In this document: positions 22,492-34,899 of the stretch, in pieces
Layout: every line of letters begins with the position of its first letter
Numbering within the stretch: position 1 is the stretch's first letter
Origin: Artemia franciscana
Taxonomy: Eukaryota; Arthropoda; Branchiopoda; Anostraca; Artemiidae
Assembly (NCBI RefSeq): GCF_032884065.1
Contig: NW_027062662.1
Coordinates: forward strand, 1-64,000
Direction of reading: 5' to 3'
DNA length: 64,000 bases
Notes under the pieces: generated by a model
Database searches by the model: none
The model's input: the letters and a program-made list of their open reading frames with translations, nothing else
What the model was told of the DNA's origin: nothing
Position numbers and translations under genes: made by a program

Positions 22492-24228
22492 TTAAATAAA
22501 AAAAAACTAATTTTTTTAGCTGAAAGTAAGGAGCGACATTAAAACTTAAAACGAACAGAAATTACTCTGTATATGAAATGGGTTGTCCCCTCCACAATCC
22601 CTCGCTCTTTACGCTAAAGCTTTTAATTGTTTTAAAAAGTAGAATTGTGGCAAAGAGTCAAACTTTAGCGTAAAGAGCGAGGGATTGCGGAGGGGACAAC
22701 CCATTTCATATACAGAGTAATTTCTGTTCGTTTTAAGTTTTAATGTCACTCCTTACTTTTGCTAAAAAAATTAGTTTTTTTTTAATTTCTGAACGTTTTT
22801 GAATTAATGCATCTTTGGTTTTGGCTCTCCGCACATAAATTATTAAAATGAAATTTGTGTATTAATTCTTTTTTTGGCTAAATGGCTTTCTCTTAGTTTT
22901 GATCAGACGATTTTGAGAAATAAGGGATGGAGAAGGAGGCCTAGTTGCCCTCCAATTTTTGGTTACTTAAAAAGGCAACTATAACTTTTAATTTTTAACG
23001 AACGTTATTATTAGTAAAAAATATACGTAACTTAAGAATTAACTTACGTAACAAACTTTCATAACCTTATATTTTTATTATGTATACGAGGGGGTTTGTA
23101 CCCTCGTTAATACCTCGCTCTTTACACTAAATCGTAAGTTTTGTCCCAGTTCTTTAAGAATGACCCCTGAATCAGGAAGGCCGTAGAATAAATAGTTGAA
23201 ATTACTAAAAATACTTTAGCATAAAGAGCAAGGTATTTATCTCCTCCTAAATACCTCGCTCTTTATGCTAAAGTGTTTTTAGAACCCCTCATATGCGTAA
23301 TAATCTCTGTTCGTTTTAAGTTTCAATGCTACTTCTTCCTTTCATTTGAAAAAACGTTTTCATGTTTATTTTTCATTGTTTTCGTATAGTAATGCTAGAG
23401 AATCCTGCGCCCTTTTCACTGAATTTTTCTTCCCCCATGACAGAGTCCTCCAAGGAAAGATCCTCCATCATAGCCCCCTCTCCTCAGCCCCACCTTCAAA
23501 CAAATTAAATCCCCCTGAAAACGTCTGTACACTTCCCAATAACCATTACTATATGTAAACACTGGTCAAAGTTTGTAACTTGCAGCCACTCCTCCAGGGA
23601 TTGTGGGGGAGTAAGTCATCCCCAAAGACATAGTTATTATGATTTTCGACTATGCTGAATAAAATGGCTATCTCAAAATTTTGATCCGTCGACTTTGGGA
23701 AAAAAATGAGCGTGGGAGGGGGCCTAGATGCCCTCCATTTTTTTGGTCACTTAAAAAGGGCACTAGAACTTTTCATTTCCATTAGAATGATCCCTCTTGC
23801 GACATTCTAGGACCACTTGGTCGATACGATGACCCCTGGGAAAAAAAACGAAAAAAACAAACAAATAAACACGCACCCGTGATTTGTCTTCTGGCAAAAA
23901 ATACAAAATTCCACATTTTTGTAGATAGGAGCTTGAAACTTCTACAATAGGGTTCTCTGATACGCTGAATCTGATGGTGTCATTGTCGTTAAGATCCTAC
24001 GACTTTTAGGGGGTGTTTCCCCCTATTTTCCTAAATAAGGCAAATTTTCTCAGGCTCGTAACTTTTGATGGGTAAGACTAAACTTGATGAAACTTATATA
24101 TTTAACATCAGCATTAAAATGCGATTCTTTTGATGTAGATATTGATATCAAAATTCAATTTTTTAGAGTTTTGGTTACTGTTGAGCCGGGTCGCTCCTTA
24201 CTACAGTTCGTTACCACGAACTGTTTGA
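22492..24228 (+). mobile_element. Hairpin-rich element (HPR), copy 3 (best reference)
   Basis: A 1,737-bp copy with all modules. The large hairpin arms are about 22496-22635 and 22660-22795, almost fully paired. A second inverted pair lies at about 23206-23242 and 23247-23283 around a ctcc loop. A body follows with recurring words (ggtcacttaaaaagggcac, ttgatccgt), and a terminal hairpin lies at 24203-24224. The word CTCTTTAYGCTAAAG or its inverse occurs at least four times. It encodes no recognisable protein. Confidence 0.9.
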
Positions 24229-26039
24229 TCACGCTTCTATTGTCATAACCAGTTTTATGGATAAACTAGCTTTAATAATTGAGTCTCAGCCTGTGGCAGG
24301 GACGGCGGAACTGTTTTGCGCACATTGCGTTACCAGATATACAGTATTTAGCGAAAAGTGGGTGACCCCTCGGGTCACATTCATGATTTTGTAGTTTTCA
24401 AAAGCACTGTTCATATCTTTACGTTATTAAAAACAAAACTGAGAAAAAAGTTGAAATTGGAAGCTTTATTTAAATCATGAATGTAATAACTTGAATTTAG
24501 CGCGAAAAACTACTATCAAGAAACAGTTGCCACTAGCGTCCTGAGTCCGCTTTCCAAGTCTGGTAAGTTCTTGTCTTGTCGTGAATTATTGTCAGGCAGC
24601 TTTCAGCCCGTCGTAAATATCGGATGGAAAGTTAATTTGGCATCACTAGCACTCCCGCAAATGACTCCCCGACATGGTCGTACCCAGGATTCTTTTCGGG
24701 GGGGGGATACAAGACGATTTTTTCGGGAAGGAGGGGTACAAAAATCTTTAAAAAGTATTAAAATTCGTTTATATTCATTTTGTTACGTTATGAGTTGGAC
24801 AAACATTTCGGGGGGGGGGGCTCAAACCACCTAACCCCCCTGGATACGCCCTTGCTCCCCTATATCCTTCGGCATAGCTATTAGCATGTCTTTATTTTCA
24901 CTTAACTAATCCCTCTTGTATTATTTGGTATTTTGACCCAAATATTACATAACATTGCCTCCGTGATCTTTACAAAGGTATTCAGGTTAAATTTCTTCAG
25001 GTAAACATTTAGTGGTTGACCACTTCTGAAGGAAACATGTTAATACTATTGTATATATAATACTATGTACAATAATAGTACTATTAAAGTGCATATTTTG
25101 CGCTTTTTCTAAATATCTTGGTTGATTTTTTGAGTTTGCACCCCTCTCCTTGTGATGGGCCGAAATATAGCCCTTATGGTATATTTATTGGTTCTTTTAA
25201 ATCTTGTGATGCGTCATCTTCTTTGTTAAAATGGATATTCTGCATTCTTGGCTTGATGGATTCCAGTTTCTCCTTAGGGATAATTACAATTGCAATATTT
25301 GATTAAAATATAATTTGAAATGATTTCAAGAAGTGGGTAATATCGGAAGGGAACATATTAATCCGACTCATAGAAAAATCATGCATATTATAAAGGCATA
25401 AGTTCATTGTGTTAGTTTTTCTTTGAACTTTAAATATCTTAGGGCTATATCAGGGGCAGTGGGGTACATAGCCAGAAAAGATACCATAGCATTTGAAAAG
25501 AGCATAAAATAAGCACTTTAGTTGTACTACATCTTTTTTATTAGGATGTTTCATTAAGAAGTGGCCTACCACCAAGTAGGCTATTTTTCGCACTCAATAC
25601 TTTTCAATTACAGCTTCTCTTAATCATATTCACATATTTTACAAAAATTAAATCATAAAAATACTAACCATTTATAAAAATAAACAAAACTATGCCCGTC
25701 CAAAAATCCATTCTCAGCAAACACTTTTCATACTACTCTGATGCATTAAGTAAAACCAGAGGAAAACATAGTCTGTTACGACACAAAGGCAGAAAACACG
25801 TTTGGAATTTATAATTGTTAATAAAACTCAGCCCAATAAAATATTTACTCTAATTAAAGAAATAGAGGCCGAGAATAAGGAAACCTTGAATAATGATTAA
25901 TATTAAGTTTCGCAACTTATACCTGATGAACATACCAAAACATTTGCACATAATAAATTAGGTGTTTTCTCTAAATTAATTTAAATCCAAAATTTAAGGC
26001 TAGCCATTTTTGTAAATGATTCTTTTTGTTTCTGACTAT
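24229..26039. other. Non-coding stretch, no gene seen
   Basis: No protein-like frame or RNA gene was seen. 24680-24850 has a short repeat-like piece with G-runs (nine at 24700-24708, ten at 24811-24820) between tacccaggattc and ctggatacgccc words that nearly pair. The rest is AT-rich. Confidence 0.6.
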
Positions 26040-28900
26040 TCGAGGGATGTTTTTCGGATCGTAGGCTATATTCAGCTCAGAAAGGATGTATTCAAGGGAA
26101 AAGGCTGTAGACGACCCCCTCCCCCTAAACCTAAACTTTTTCGAGTATTTGGGTGCTTCTTATTTAAATTATCAGATATATATTTTTTTATTATTGGTCC
26201 TTCCTCCGAAAAAAAAAATCTTGAAAGTGCGCCTGAATAGGAGGCATATGTAAGAGAGGGTGGAGCCTCCAGCCTCACATGAAGGAGTTCTAAGTTGTGC
26301 AATTTGCCCATTGTTAACATATAAGGTTTTTTTTATTGGAAAAGAGGTCTTGTTCAATCCTTGGTCTCCAAAAAAGCTTAGGACATTAAGGTGAAACTCT
26401 TAGGAAATTTTGAGTGGGGTGCCGAACACAATCAAAACACACTATGTACTTGCTGGTTCTGAGTAGGAAATATTGGCAATATCTAAGGAACGGTTGGGAA
26501 TATTTAGTTGAATTTTTCAAGGTATGTTGAGGAGAGGTTGAAGAGAGATGCGTGAGTAACCAGCCACCCTTCTCTCTGCCCTTTTTACGTGCTTCTTCTG
26601 CTCAACGTTGAGCAAAATCTTGAAATTGTCCTTTTTGTTTGAACTAGTCGAAAGGTCTAATAGCTGTGCCTCCAAGGATGCCATACCCACTGCGGCCACG
26701 GGACAGGGATTGTAAATTAAGCAAATTTGCCCGATGTTTACATGCATGATTTATCATTAGGAAAAGGGATTTTGGGTTCATCCAAAAAGACTAAGGATAT
26801 TAAGGTGAAACTTCTGAGTATGTTGAAGGGTATGTAAAATTAAATCAAAAGTCACTATGTGCATCTACTTTATTGAAAAGGAGGATCTGCGATATTTAAG
26901 AACGACCAAGGGTATTAACTTGAAATTTTTGGGACATGTGAAGGGGGATGTTGAAGAGTTATCGGAGAACAGCCAGCCCTCTCGCCCTTTATAGATGCCC
27001 CCTTCCCTATCACTGATAAAAATATTAAAAAAGTGATTTTTTTTCAAAACGGTCAAATGGTCTAGTAACTATTCCTCCGGGGGTGCATTGCTCCACACAG
27101 CCCACAGGGTAAAAATTGTAAATTATACTATTTGCCCTTTTTAACATGCAGGATTTATCATAAGCCGCAAAATAGAGCTGCCTAAGTGAAGAACAATCTG
27201 GACAATGTATTATTTATTTGTTTTTTTTTTTTCTTCTGACTATTGCACTTTGTAGAGCAGGTGTTGTCAAAGAAACTTAAAAAGTGGTTTGTTGGATTCG
27301 GAATTGAAAGTTATAGTGTCCTTTGTAAGATTCTAAAGTTGTTGGAGGGCAACCAGCCTCCATCACGCCCATACTTAACACAAACACATCCAATCAAAAT
27401 TCTGAGATGGATAATATGTTATACATAGTAAAAAAATCCGGTCATTATCTCTTTAAGGATGGCAACCCACAACAGCCCTCGGGGCAAGGGCTTTAAGTTA
27501 TAATAGTTGCCCATTAGTTTCATATAAAGTGCTTATGGAAAGGATGGTCGTACAAACTATGGAGGGGGCTCATTTGACTGAAAATCAAATAGTGCCTTTT
27601 TAAGAGTCAAAAAGGATTGAAGGACAATTAGCCCCCCCCTGTTTTCTCACAGTAGTCTAAAGATCATATAATGACGCCTTGGGAGTTGCCACAAATCCCA
27701 TACACTAGGGGAAAGGCTTGTAAGTTATACCCCAGGGCATTTAAGGTTTTTATGGAAGAGGTGGTCATATAAACTTTAAAGGTGGTTCACTTTGCTGGAA
27801 ATTGAAACTTCTAGTTACCTTTTAATAATCAAAAGGGATTTATGGCAGCTAGCAATATTTGCATGCTACTACTACTAATACTACAACTATTATTACTGCT
27901 ATTGGTATCACAACTACTACTAATATCACTACTACTATCACTAAAACTACTAATTCTGCTGCGATTGCTACCAAGGCTAAGGATGTTGAAATAAAAATCT
28001 GAGGAAATGTTGAGGGAAAAGTTAACTAAATCAAAGAACACTATGTGCATATAAATTGCTGATTCGCGCGTATCAGCAATATTTTTGGAACGGCTTACCG
28101 TGTAAGGAGAAACATTCTTGGACATTATGACTTTGATGTTCAACTGACTAAAAGGCAACTTGTACCTGCTACTACTACTATTAATTCTGTTGCTACTACC
28201 GGCGCTACACACAACAATATTACTGCTACTACTGTTCCTATTACCCCCCACTACTATGATGCTAGTACATTTAAAGCTATTAGAATGAAGGTGAAAATTT
28301 GACCTAATATTGAGGGGGAATTTTAACTAAATCAAAACACACCATTTGCTTGCAGCTTGTCCTAAAAATGGATTCGGGCATTAATTTTGAATTTTCAGAG
28401 AGTTTTAAAGGGGAAGATCAATTAACAAAAAGGTAATAGGCGTGTGCCACCATTAACACTACTACCGCTGCTACTTTTACTAATGCTGTTACTACTACTA
28501 CTGCTGCCACTAAATTGCTCAAAATGCTGCGTCAAGTACAACAACTTGTAAGGCTTAAAGCATTAAGATGACAAGGGCGTTAAAAGGGGTCAAAATGGCA
28601 CATTAGCAATATTTTTGGAAGATATAACCTTATCAAGTTGAAACTTCCTGGGTATCTTGAGGGGGATGTTCAACTGACAAAAAGGCAATATGTACATGCT
28701 ACTAATGTTATTAGCACTGTTGCTGCTACTGTTACTACTACTACTGCTAGTACAGCACTAATAATGCTGCTACTTCTCCAGGGGACGTGCTTCCCTTTAG
28801 GAAGTACGTCATCCCTTGCTTTTATGTTTTGCTCTTCCGAAATATAACCGGACTCAAAAACTGCAGTTATCATTTCGTTCCAGACCTCTGACCATTGGCT
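26040..28900. repeat. Array of old repeat modules with (TAC)n-like blocks
   Basis: A module of roughly 300-400 bp recurs in diverged form: 'ggatgttgaagagtta...', 'gagggcaaccagcc', 'aagggctttaagttat', 'catataaagtgcttatggaa', 'ctcatttgactgaaaat'. The same words recur in the PPO introns (45.6-47.8 kb, 50.9-51.7 kb, 59.2-60.3 kb) and are distantly like the HPR body. Between modules are imperfect (TAC/TGC)n runs at about 27866-27965, 28163-28260, 28455-28520 and 28698-28765. No gene. Confidence 0.6.
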
Positions 28901-29379
28901 GATCAGTAACATTTTCCCCATTAGTCTGATGCTTCCCGAGCCTACCCGGTCAAGCAGCTGTAGCAAGTGGCGCAAAATAAGTGACTGGAAAAAAACCGAT
29001 TTGCTCACATTTAAGGGTTTAAGTGATGGTTTCCTTCCTAAAATCAAAGTGCCTTTTTAGTTTTTCTCTCAGAAATCTTCTCTTAGTGTGCATGAGCAGC
29101 AAATTATAGTAAATATTTATTATGCTGAAATTGTCCATGCCTTACGCGTCGCTGAGCAGGCGAGTGTCCCAGTCCGGAGGTTTCGAGTCGGAACCGAATA
29201 ACCTGGTTGGTGGGGTAATCCATATCTCGTCGATTCCTGTGTAAAGTCAAAATTCTGGTTCCATATCTGGAGGGAGTGTGACAGACCGCGTAGTGGAGTA
29301 GGGAATTAAATCCGTCTCTACACAAAGCGCGATTTTGCAAAAGTGTTAAAACGTCGCCGGGCAAAGTCAAAAGTCGAAA

Positions 29380-31025
29380 TGTCTAGCAAGGCTAAAAGTG
29401 ATCCCAATTTTATTTGGAAGGTTCCAAGGCATGATAAGTCTAAATCTTGCAGTGATGTTCAAATTAGTATTGAAAAGTGTTACAACTACTTTAAAGGTGA
29501 ATTCTCCAGTCCTGATCCATTGCTCGAGAGGAAGTTTGAGAAAGAACTTGACGGGCTCTTGCTCGAGTTTAATAATGACCTCGGTTTCGTCATAACTTCA
29601 TCAATGGTCACGAAATGCATCCTGAAACTATGAAAAAGGACTTCCCGTGGTGCAGATTCGATTTGTGTGAAGCACTTGGAATTCGTTTCTTGTGTCTTAG
29701 TTGAACATTTATCACTACTTTACCAAATGATTTTTGACTGGCATTGTACCCAATTTATTCAGTACTGGTTTAATCAGTCCTATTTTGAACAAATGAAAGC
29801 CAGCTGACTGTTGTTCCTCCTTTAGGCCTATTGCTGTTTCTCCCGATGCACAGTATTTGAGCTATTGGTTGTTAATGAAATTCTAGTAAGTGTTACACGC
29901 CAGAAAACCAATTTGGTTTTAAGAAAGGTGTAGGTCGTGAACATGCTCATCATCTCATTGCAAATTTGTTACCTCATGCCGCTGAAAATAATGAAGAACT
30001 ATTTTTTGCTGGGCTGGACGTTTTTAGACCGTTTGACTCCGGCATACATTCACAGATAATGCTGATAGCATATAAAAACAGTACAGGGCTATGCGTGACA
30101 TGTATAGAAAGCTGAATGCTAGAGTAAAGGTCCCTGTTTTACCTGTCATTGTAGATCTTACCCTGCCAGTACCCATTAAAAAAAAGTATTAGACAAGGAG
30201 CTCTGGCCTCCCCGCCTCTGTTCAATAGCAGTGTAACCTACCCGGGATAAGCCCTCAAGACATGTCTTTCTAAAGGAATAGACGTTTCATTAGTAAATTA
30301 TGCAGATGGAGTATTAAATGTAAGTAGAACACAAGCAGGGACTTAAGAAAACTTTCGTATATTGTCAGATGAATATAATCGTGTTGGTCTCAGCTTTAAT
30401 CATAGTAAGAGTGTGAAATTATAGTTTTTAATCGCTGTAGCCAAGATCCTGTCGCTGTATCTCTTGGTGTGCATGTCACACAAGACCAAGAACGTCTTAC
30501 GTACCTTGGAGTCCCAATTGGAAAAAATCTTCGATCGACACGGGTCTTGCTTAAAGATTTTCTTGCGAATAAAACTAGGAAAAGACTTATGGTCTGTTGG
30601 TAGCGCTAAAGTTCAAGTTTAACCGTTGCATCCTTGTTACTTTATATAATGCTTTTGTAGTTCCCCATTTGCTTGCGCTTGCCCCATTTTGGTTTCTTTT
30701 CTCGCAGACAGAGTGTTTTTACAAATATGCAAAATATCTGCTTAGATTGCCTCTACGGACCAGTAATGCAACTCTGTCAACACGTTTCGGAGTAGCTAGT
30801 CCAGTGCGTACAGTAGAAAAGCGAAATGACCGTTATATAACACGCCTGGACAGTAATAGCACTTAACTAAGTGTTTTCTGATAGTTTTTTCATGTTATAA
30901 ATGCTGAGTTTGATTTCGTTTTTAAAACTGTGTTTTTTTCTTTTCTTTTGTTTTTTTTTCTCGTATTACTCTGTCAGTTTTGTATTTTTTCGCAATAGGA
31001 TGGGAAATAAACGTGTACATAAATA
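29380..31025 (+). pseudogene. LINE ORF2 with reverse transcriptase, decayed
   Basis: The frame at 29380-29632 (DPNFIWKVPRHDKSK... CYNYFKGEFSSPDP) is the linker before RT. RT motifs follow in broken frames: NQFGFKKGVGREHA near 29907-29950, FFAGLDVFRPFDS near 30005-30045, RQGALASPPLFN near 30190-30225, and LVNYADGVLNVS near 30293-30325, where the catalytic YADD reads YADG. The thumb and tail follow to the frame ending at 30866. An AATAAA near 31004 and a short A-rich end mark the 3' UTR. Many stops: an inactive copy. 29104-29379 upstream shows no clear gene. Confidence 0.78.
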
Positions 31026-31330
31026 CATTACCATCCGCCCTCCGCACGCTTGTTAATGCTAATTCTACAAAGGTGAAGGTTTGAAAGAATATTAAGGGCA
31101 AATCTAAATGAAATCGAAAGGCACTAGCTGCATTCAGATTGTCAAAAGGGCCTTTATCAAGAACAGTTTGGGGTATTAAGCCGGAATTCTCAGAGAATAC
31201 TTAAAGAGGAAGATCAATTGACATAAAGGCAATATGTGTGCGCTACTGCTAGCACTACTACTGCTACATTTATTAGTTCTACTGCTACTCTTACTCCAAC
31301 AGTAGTAGCCGACGGATATATATATAATGT
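31026..31330. repeat. Old module copy with TAC block
   Basis: Contains ggtgaaggtttgaaagaa, gggcaaatctaaatga and an imperfect TAC/TGC run at 31228-31300, like the modules at 26-29 kb. The LINE at 29380-31025 appears inserted in such a module array. Confidence 0.55.
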
Positions 31331-33100
31331 GTTCGCATCAAAGATTTTCTGTGCTTTATTGAATCAATAACTTGATTGGGTGTCACTTCAATCAATATTA
31401 ACTGAATTTGTATATGTATCACTTACCTCACTATTGGTAGGGGGTTATTGACCAGCAGCAATTGCCTGCGTTGAAAAACAAGAATCAAAATAATACACTT
31501 ACGCTTCGTCAAGATGCAAATGTAATAAATATATAACACATTTATAGTAAATAATGCTTTGTACTTTATAACCTGTCACATAATTCCTCATCCAAAAGTA
31601 TAAGCAGATAAGACGCAGGTAAATAAAATAACTCGAGAATAAAAATATATAGGGAGTAAACCAAGAACAAATAATGAAATAGCTCTAAAATAAAAACGTA
31701 TAGGGAGTGAAAAAAGTCTTATGGGGAGTGAACCGAAGCAGTAGTCTGAAACAACCTATCTAATAAGCTTGTGCTTAGTCTTCCAGCCCAAGGGTGTGAG
31801 GTGTGATGACCCAGGATAGTACGCATTGTGAGTGCTTTAAATAATTGATCAAAGAAGTTCCTTAATATGTCTCTCGTCTTATCATATTTTCAAGCAGTTT
31901 GTGGTAACAAAAGTAGTGACAGCATTGTGGATTCAAACGGGGCTATCCCTTTGAATCCTGATCCCGCTAGTTTTCAAACTTCTTCAAGAAGCCGTTATTC
32001 GTAACGTCAGAGAATGTTTTCTAAGAGACGCAGGTATCTGTTACATCATAGGGAATGTTTTCTAAAAAAAAACACATGTGTTAATTGCCTCATAGTTTCT
32101 TTTTAAAAACATCCGAAGGACATGACTCCTTTACTTCAAGATTTCTTTGGTTGTTGCAGCGTAGGGTTTTGGATGTTACATAATATGACTTGTTAGAGGC
32201 CGTAAGTCAAGCAGGAAGTCTCGGTTGTAAAAAAAATTGATCATGGTCCAATGTTTACAGATGAAGATGACGTAGTCGTACGTGACTTGTTAGATTTACT
32301 TCAGTATTGAAAAATAATTCAATGTGTTAACATCAACGATATTGTTCCTTAGTAATGAATGCTTTTACTCTATTGGGTATTGAAGTCGCTAACAATGGCA
32401 AAATGAAACCTAGAATGCTGCAATAGAAATTACAAGGGGTTGCAGGCTAACCCTAGAAAGGGACGAGATATTTGCACGATATGTAATATCATTAACCAAA
32501 TTCAAGTCGGTAAAACAGTCATGCTTTGCAGCAAAAATGAATATAATGCATGTAGACAGATTACAAGACGGATTAAATGGATAAGTGAAATATATTGTAA
32601 TATTTATCTGAATCAATCTATAAATTAGGAATGAAATTGTTGCTAGCGAGATCTTTTGTTAGCTTATAATCGGTAGTGAAACTGTCAGGAGCAAAATGAC
32701 TGGATTTGAGAAATAGAAAATCATACAGAATCTGGTGACTTCGGAAAAATTTTGATTCTAGAGGGTGAATTTTCTATTCAAACTAAAATGTTTTCTCAGG
32801 GAATACTTAACAATATATTGAGAAATCAGTCTCTATCTTTGGACTATCGTAAGAAACTTTTACGTCGTAGCTCAAATGCATTTACTCAATTTATTGATAT
32901 ATAAATTAAACAAAACAAAATGGCATAGTTGTTTTACTTTTAACCACTACCTAGAGGGCCATTTTGCATGGCAACAACAAATAACGCGAAAAATATTGTC
33001 TAAAAAGTTTTGTAACACAACTCGATTACTCCTCCTCCTAGAGGAATTTAATTTTTCCCAGTCAGTTTGTTTTTGGAAGTGAGACAGTCAACATTGAAAA
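31331..33100 (+). other. Unidentified block, short broken frames
   Basis: A 45-codon frame runs from ATG 31867 (MSLVLSYFQAVCGNKSS) to TAA at 32002-32004. A plus-strand stretch at about 32745-32900 reads ILILEGEFSIQTKMFSQGIL then NQSLSLDYRKKLLRRSSNAF and ends at a stop near 32902. Both have coding-like composition, and neither is a family I recognise. They precede the Cys-rich ORF on the same strand, so they may be parts of one decayed unit. Confidence 0.35.
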
Positions 33101-33364
33101 ATGTTCTACATATGTCCTCTATGTTCGTTTATATTGAGCAGCTGGTTATTTTGCGAGCATTGTTCAACTGTTGATAACTATAATGAAGAATGTAGATTAT
33201 GCAATCCATGTAAATTTCATAGAGAATATGCTGTTCAAATTAAAGACTGTAATTCCTGTCTTGAAGAGATTTGTGAATCTCACATTAGAAGTTTGATATG
33301 CTTTAATTGTCACAATGATAAATGTGATCAATGGGAAAACACTTACCCTGGCATGATTGGATAA
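33101..33364 (+). CDS. Cys-rich 87-residue protein, unidentified
   Basis: A complete ATG-to-stop frame with 13 cysteines in 87 residues, mostly as C-x2-C pairs: 5/8, 18/21, 31/34 (with 37), 50/53, 67/70, then 58 and 75, with His at 20, 40, 61 and 71. This looks like two or three zinc-binding ribbons or a RING-like fold. No signal peptide is evident. It is followed after 55 bases by a longer plus-strand frame in another phase, so it could be the N-terminal part of a frameshifted larger protein, an exon, or a small viral or transposon protein. I do not recognise it and give no function. Confidence 0.45.
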   Translation: MFYICPLCSFILSSWLFCEHCSTVDNYNEECRLCNPCKFHREYAVQIKDCNSCLEEICESHIRSLICFNCHNDKCDQWENTYPGMIG

Positions 33365-33419
33365 AACCCCAAACGTGATTTCAGTTTATTTTGAGCGATT
33401 GGTATCGTCGTGGTTCTAA

Positions 33420-34076
33420 TTGCTATGGGAAGAAGATCTTTGTCTACGCTTGAATTGTTGGAATAATAAGAGGGTTATATTTTCACGACATCGTTGTGAA
33501 GATACCGTCTACTATAATTATAAACCTACAGAATTTTATTTAGTTGTTAAAGAAATTGATTCTTCATATGATAATTTTATGTGCGACATTGCTTCAAATA
33601 AGAGAATTGAAACACGTGAAATTTATAGAATGAACCAGGATGGTACTATTGACTTTACGAAGAGATTTAATAAAAATAAAGTTATATTATATTGTAGAAA
33701 ATGTGACCCTGACTTTGCAAACCACAATGATTGCAAGTTGAAACCTGACGAGCTGCAGCCGCTTATTATCAACGATGACTATCTATACGCGGAAGAAGAA
33801 ACTAAAGGACGCAGCGTTTTCCACATACAAGTCTTAATAATGCACAAACTTACAAACATTTTTAAAGCATTTCGATCTTGGGGTACTAAAAGTTTATGTT
33901 ATTTAGGTAGGAAAGAGTATTTTCAACTAGAAAGTCGCTCAATCGAGGATTGTCATCATAAATGCTTAGAAATTCACCGTAAGTATATCCACGACATCGA
34001 AAAATTAAATATAATATTGCATGAAAACTACCACTTTTGGTTGATAAATCTTGTACTCGCTTCCAGTTTTAAATAA
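33420..34076 (+). CDS. 218-residue protein, unidentified
   Basis: A continuous frame, the longest in the region that is not a known transposon protein. It is mixed charged and aromatic (VVKEIDSSYDNFMCDI, CRKCDPDFANHNDCK with C-x2-C-x9-C, SIEDCHHKCLEIHRKYIHD). No transmembrane segment is seen. Together with the Cys-rich ORF just upstream it looks like one unit broken by a frameshift. It could be an endogenous viral gene or transposon cargo; no family is recognised. The first ATG is used but the real start is uncertain. Confidence 0.45.
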   Translation: MLWEEDLCLRLNCWNNKRVIFSRHRCEDTVYYNYKPTEFYLVVKEIDSSYDNFMCDIASNKRIETREIYRMNQDGTIDFTKRFNKNKVILYCRKCDPDFANHNDCKLKPDELQPLIINDDYLYAEEETKGRSVFHIQVLIMHKLTNIFKAFRSWGTKSLCYLGRKEYFQLESRSIEDCHHKCLEIHRKYIHDIEKLNIILHENYHFWLINLVLASSFK

Positions 34077-34243
34077 AAGATTTTCCACTATTCTCAAAAT
34101 TTTTTTTAATGTGAGGTGCCTAGAAAGCCTAAATTAGGAGAAGAGGATCGCAAAATTCATTATTGTCCGCTGTTTGAAAGACGCATAGACAACACCCCGC
34201 CTTTACAGTTGATGGGATGCTGTTGACAATGATAAGTGTATTG

Positions 34244-34552
34244 TTAATGCTGTAAATATGATTGAGGAAAATCCGAGGGTATGCAATAGGATTTGTATTC
34301 GGATATGTAAGGATCCAAAGTGAACACATTGATTATTTGATTTGTGCTCATGGTGCCAACTCTAACAGAATATTGGAATAAGGGGTAATTTCCCAAAAAG
34401 GTTTTGAATTGATTTAGCGAGATTAATGCTACACTCTCCTCCAATGGTTCGGCAAAGGTGCACTCTAAAAGTATTTTACCCGTTCGGGAAATTGTTATAT
34501 ATTGATTGCGGAACAAATCCAATTCAATGGTATCATGATTTATTGAAAACAA
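34244..34552 (-). CDS. 102-codon open frame, unidentified, strand uncertain
   Basis: The minus frame (HDTIELDLFRNQYITISRTG...LEESVALISLNQFKTFLG) has protein-like composition. Plus-strand frames over 34426-34776 also look plausible, so the coding strand is unclear. 34610-34873 minus is another open frame next to it. No family recognised; probably part of the same decayed block as 33101-34076. Confidence 0.25.
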   Translation of the reverse strand: MFSINHDTIELDLFRNQYITISRTGKILLECTFAEPLEESVALISLNQFKTFLGNYPLFQYSVRVGTMSTNQIINVFTLDPYISEYKSYCIPSDFPQSYLQH

Positions 34553-34899
34553 ATACTTCGTTTATACCACTTTCAAATAATTATGAATCTCGATCCAGGG
34601 AATGCATTGTCAATTTAAATAGATCCTCCAGGGTTTATCAAAGGATAAATTGCAGAGTGAAATTCCATTCACTCTACATACAAGAGATGAAAGTCCAAAC
34701 ATCTCAAATATATGTGGATAATTTGTCCATGATCCAAATACAATGGCAAATTTTACAAACCCGAAGTAAGTTTTGAAGGAATTTCTCCACTGGTAAATGA
34801 CGATTCGGTGTTGGTACGTGTACCCGTAGCAATATGTCGTTGCTAGCCCCTGAAGTTTTTTTTTAAGAACCAAAGAAACTGTAGGTAATTAACACCTGT

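Noticed and set aside
26072..26320. Overlapping frames on both strands near 26.0-26.4 kb as genes
   Set aside because: They lie in repeat modules; composition is low-complexity and the frames overlap on opposite strands.
27829..28251. A 140-codon Ser/Asn-rich minus-strand frame
   Set aside because: It is the reverse translation of imperfect (TAC)n and (TGC)n blocks, with no other protein character.
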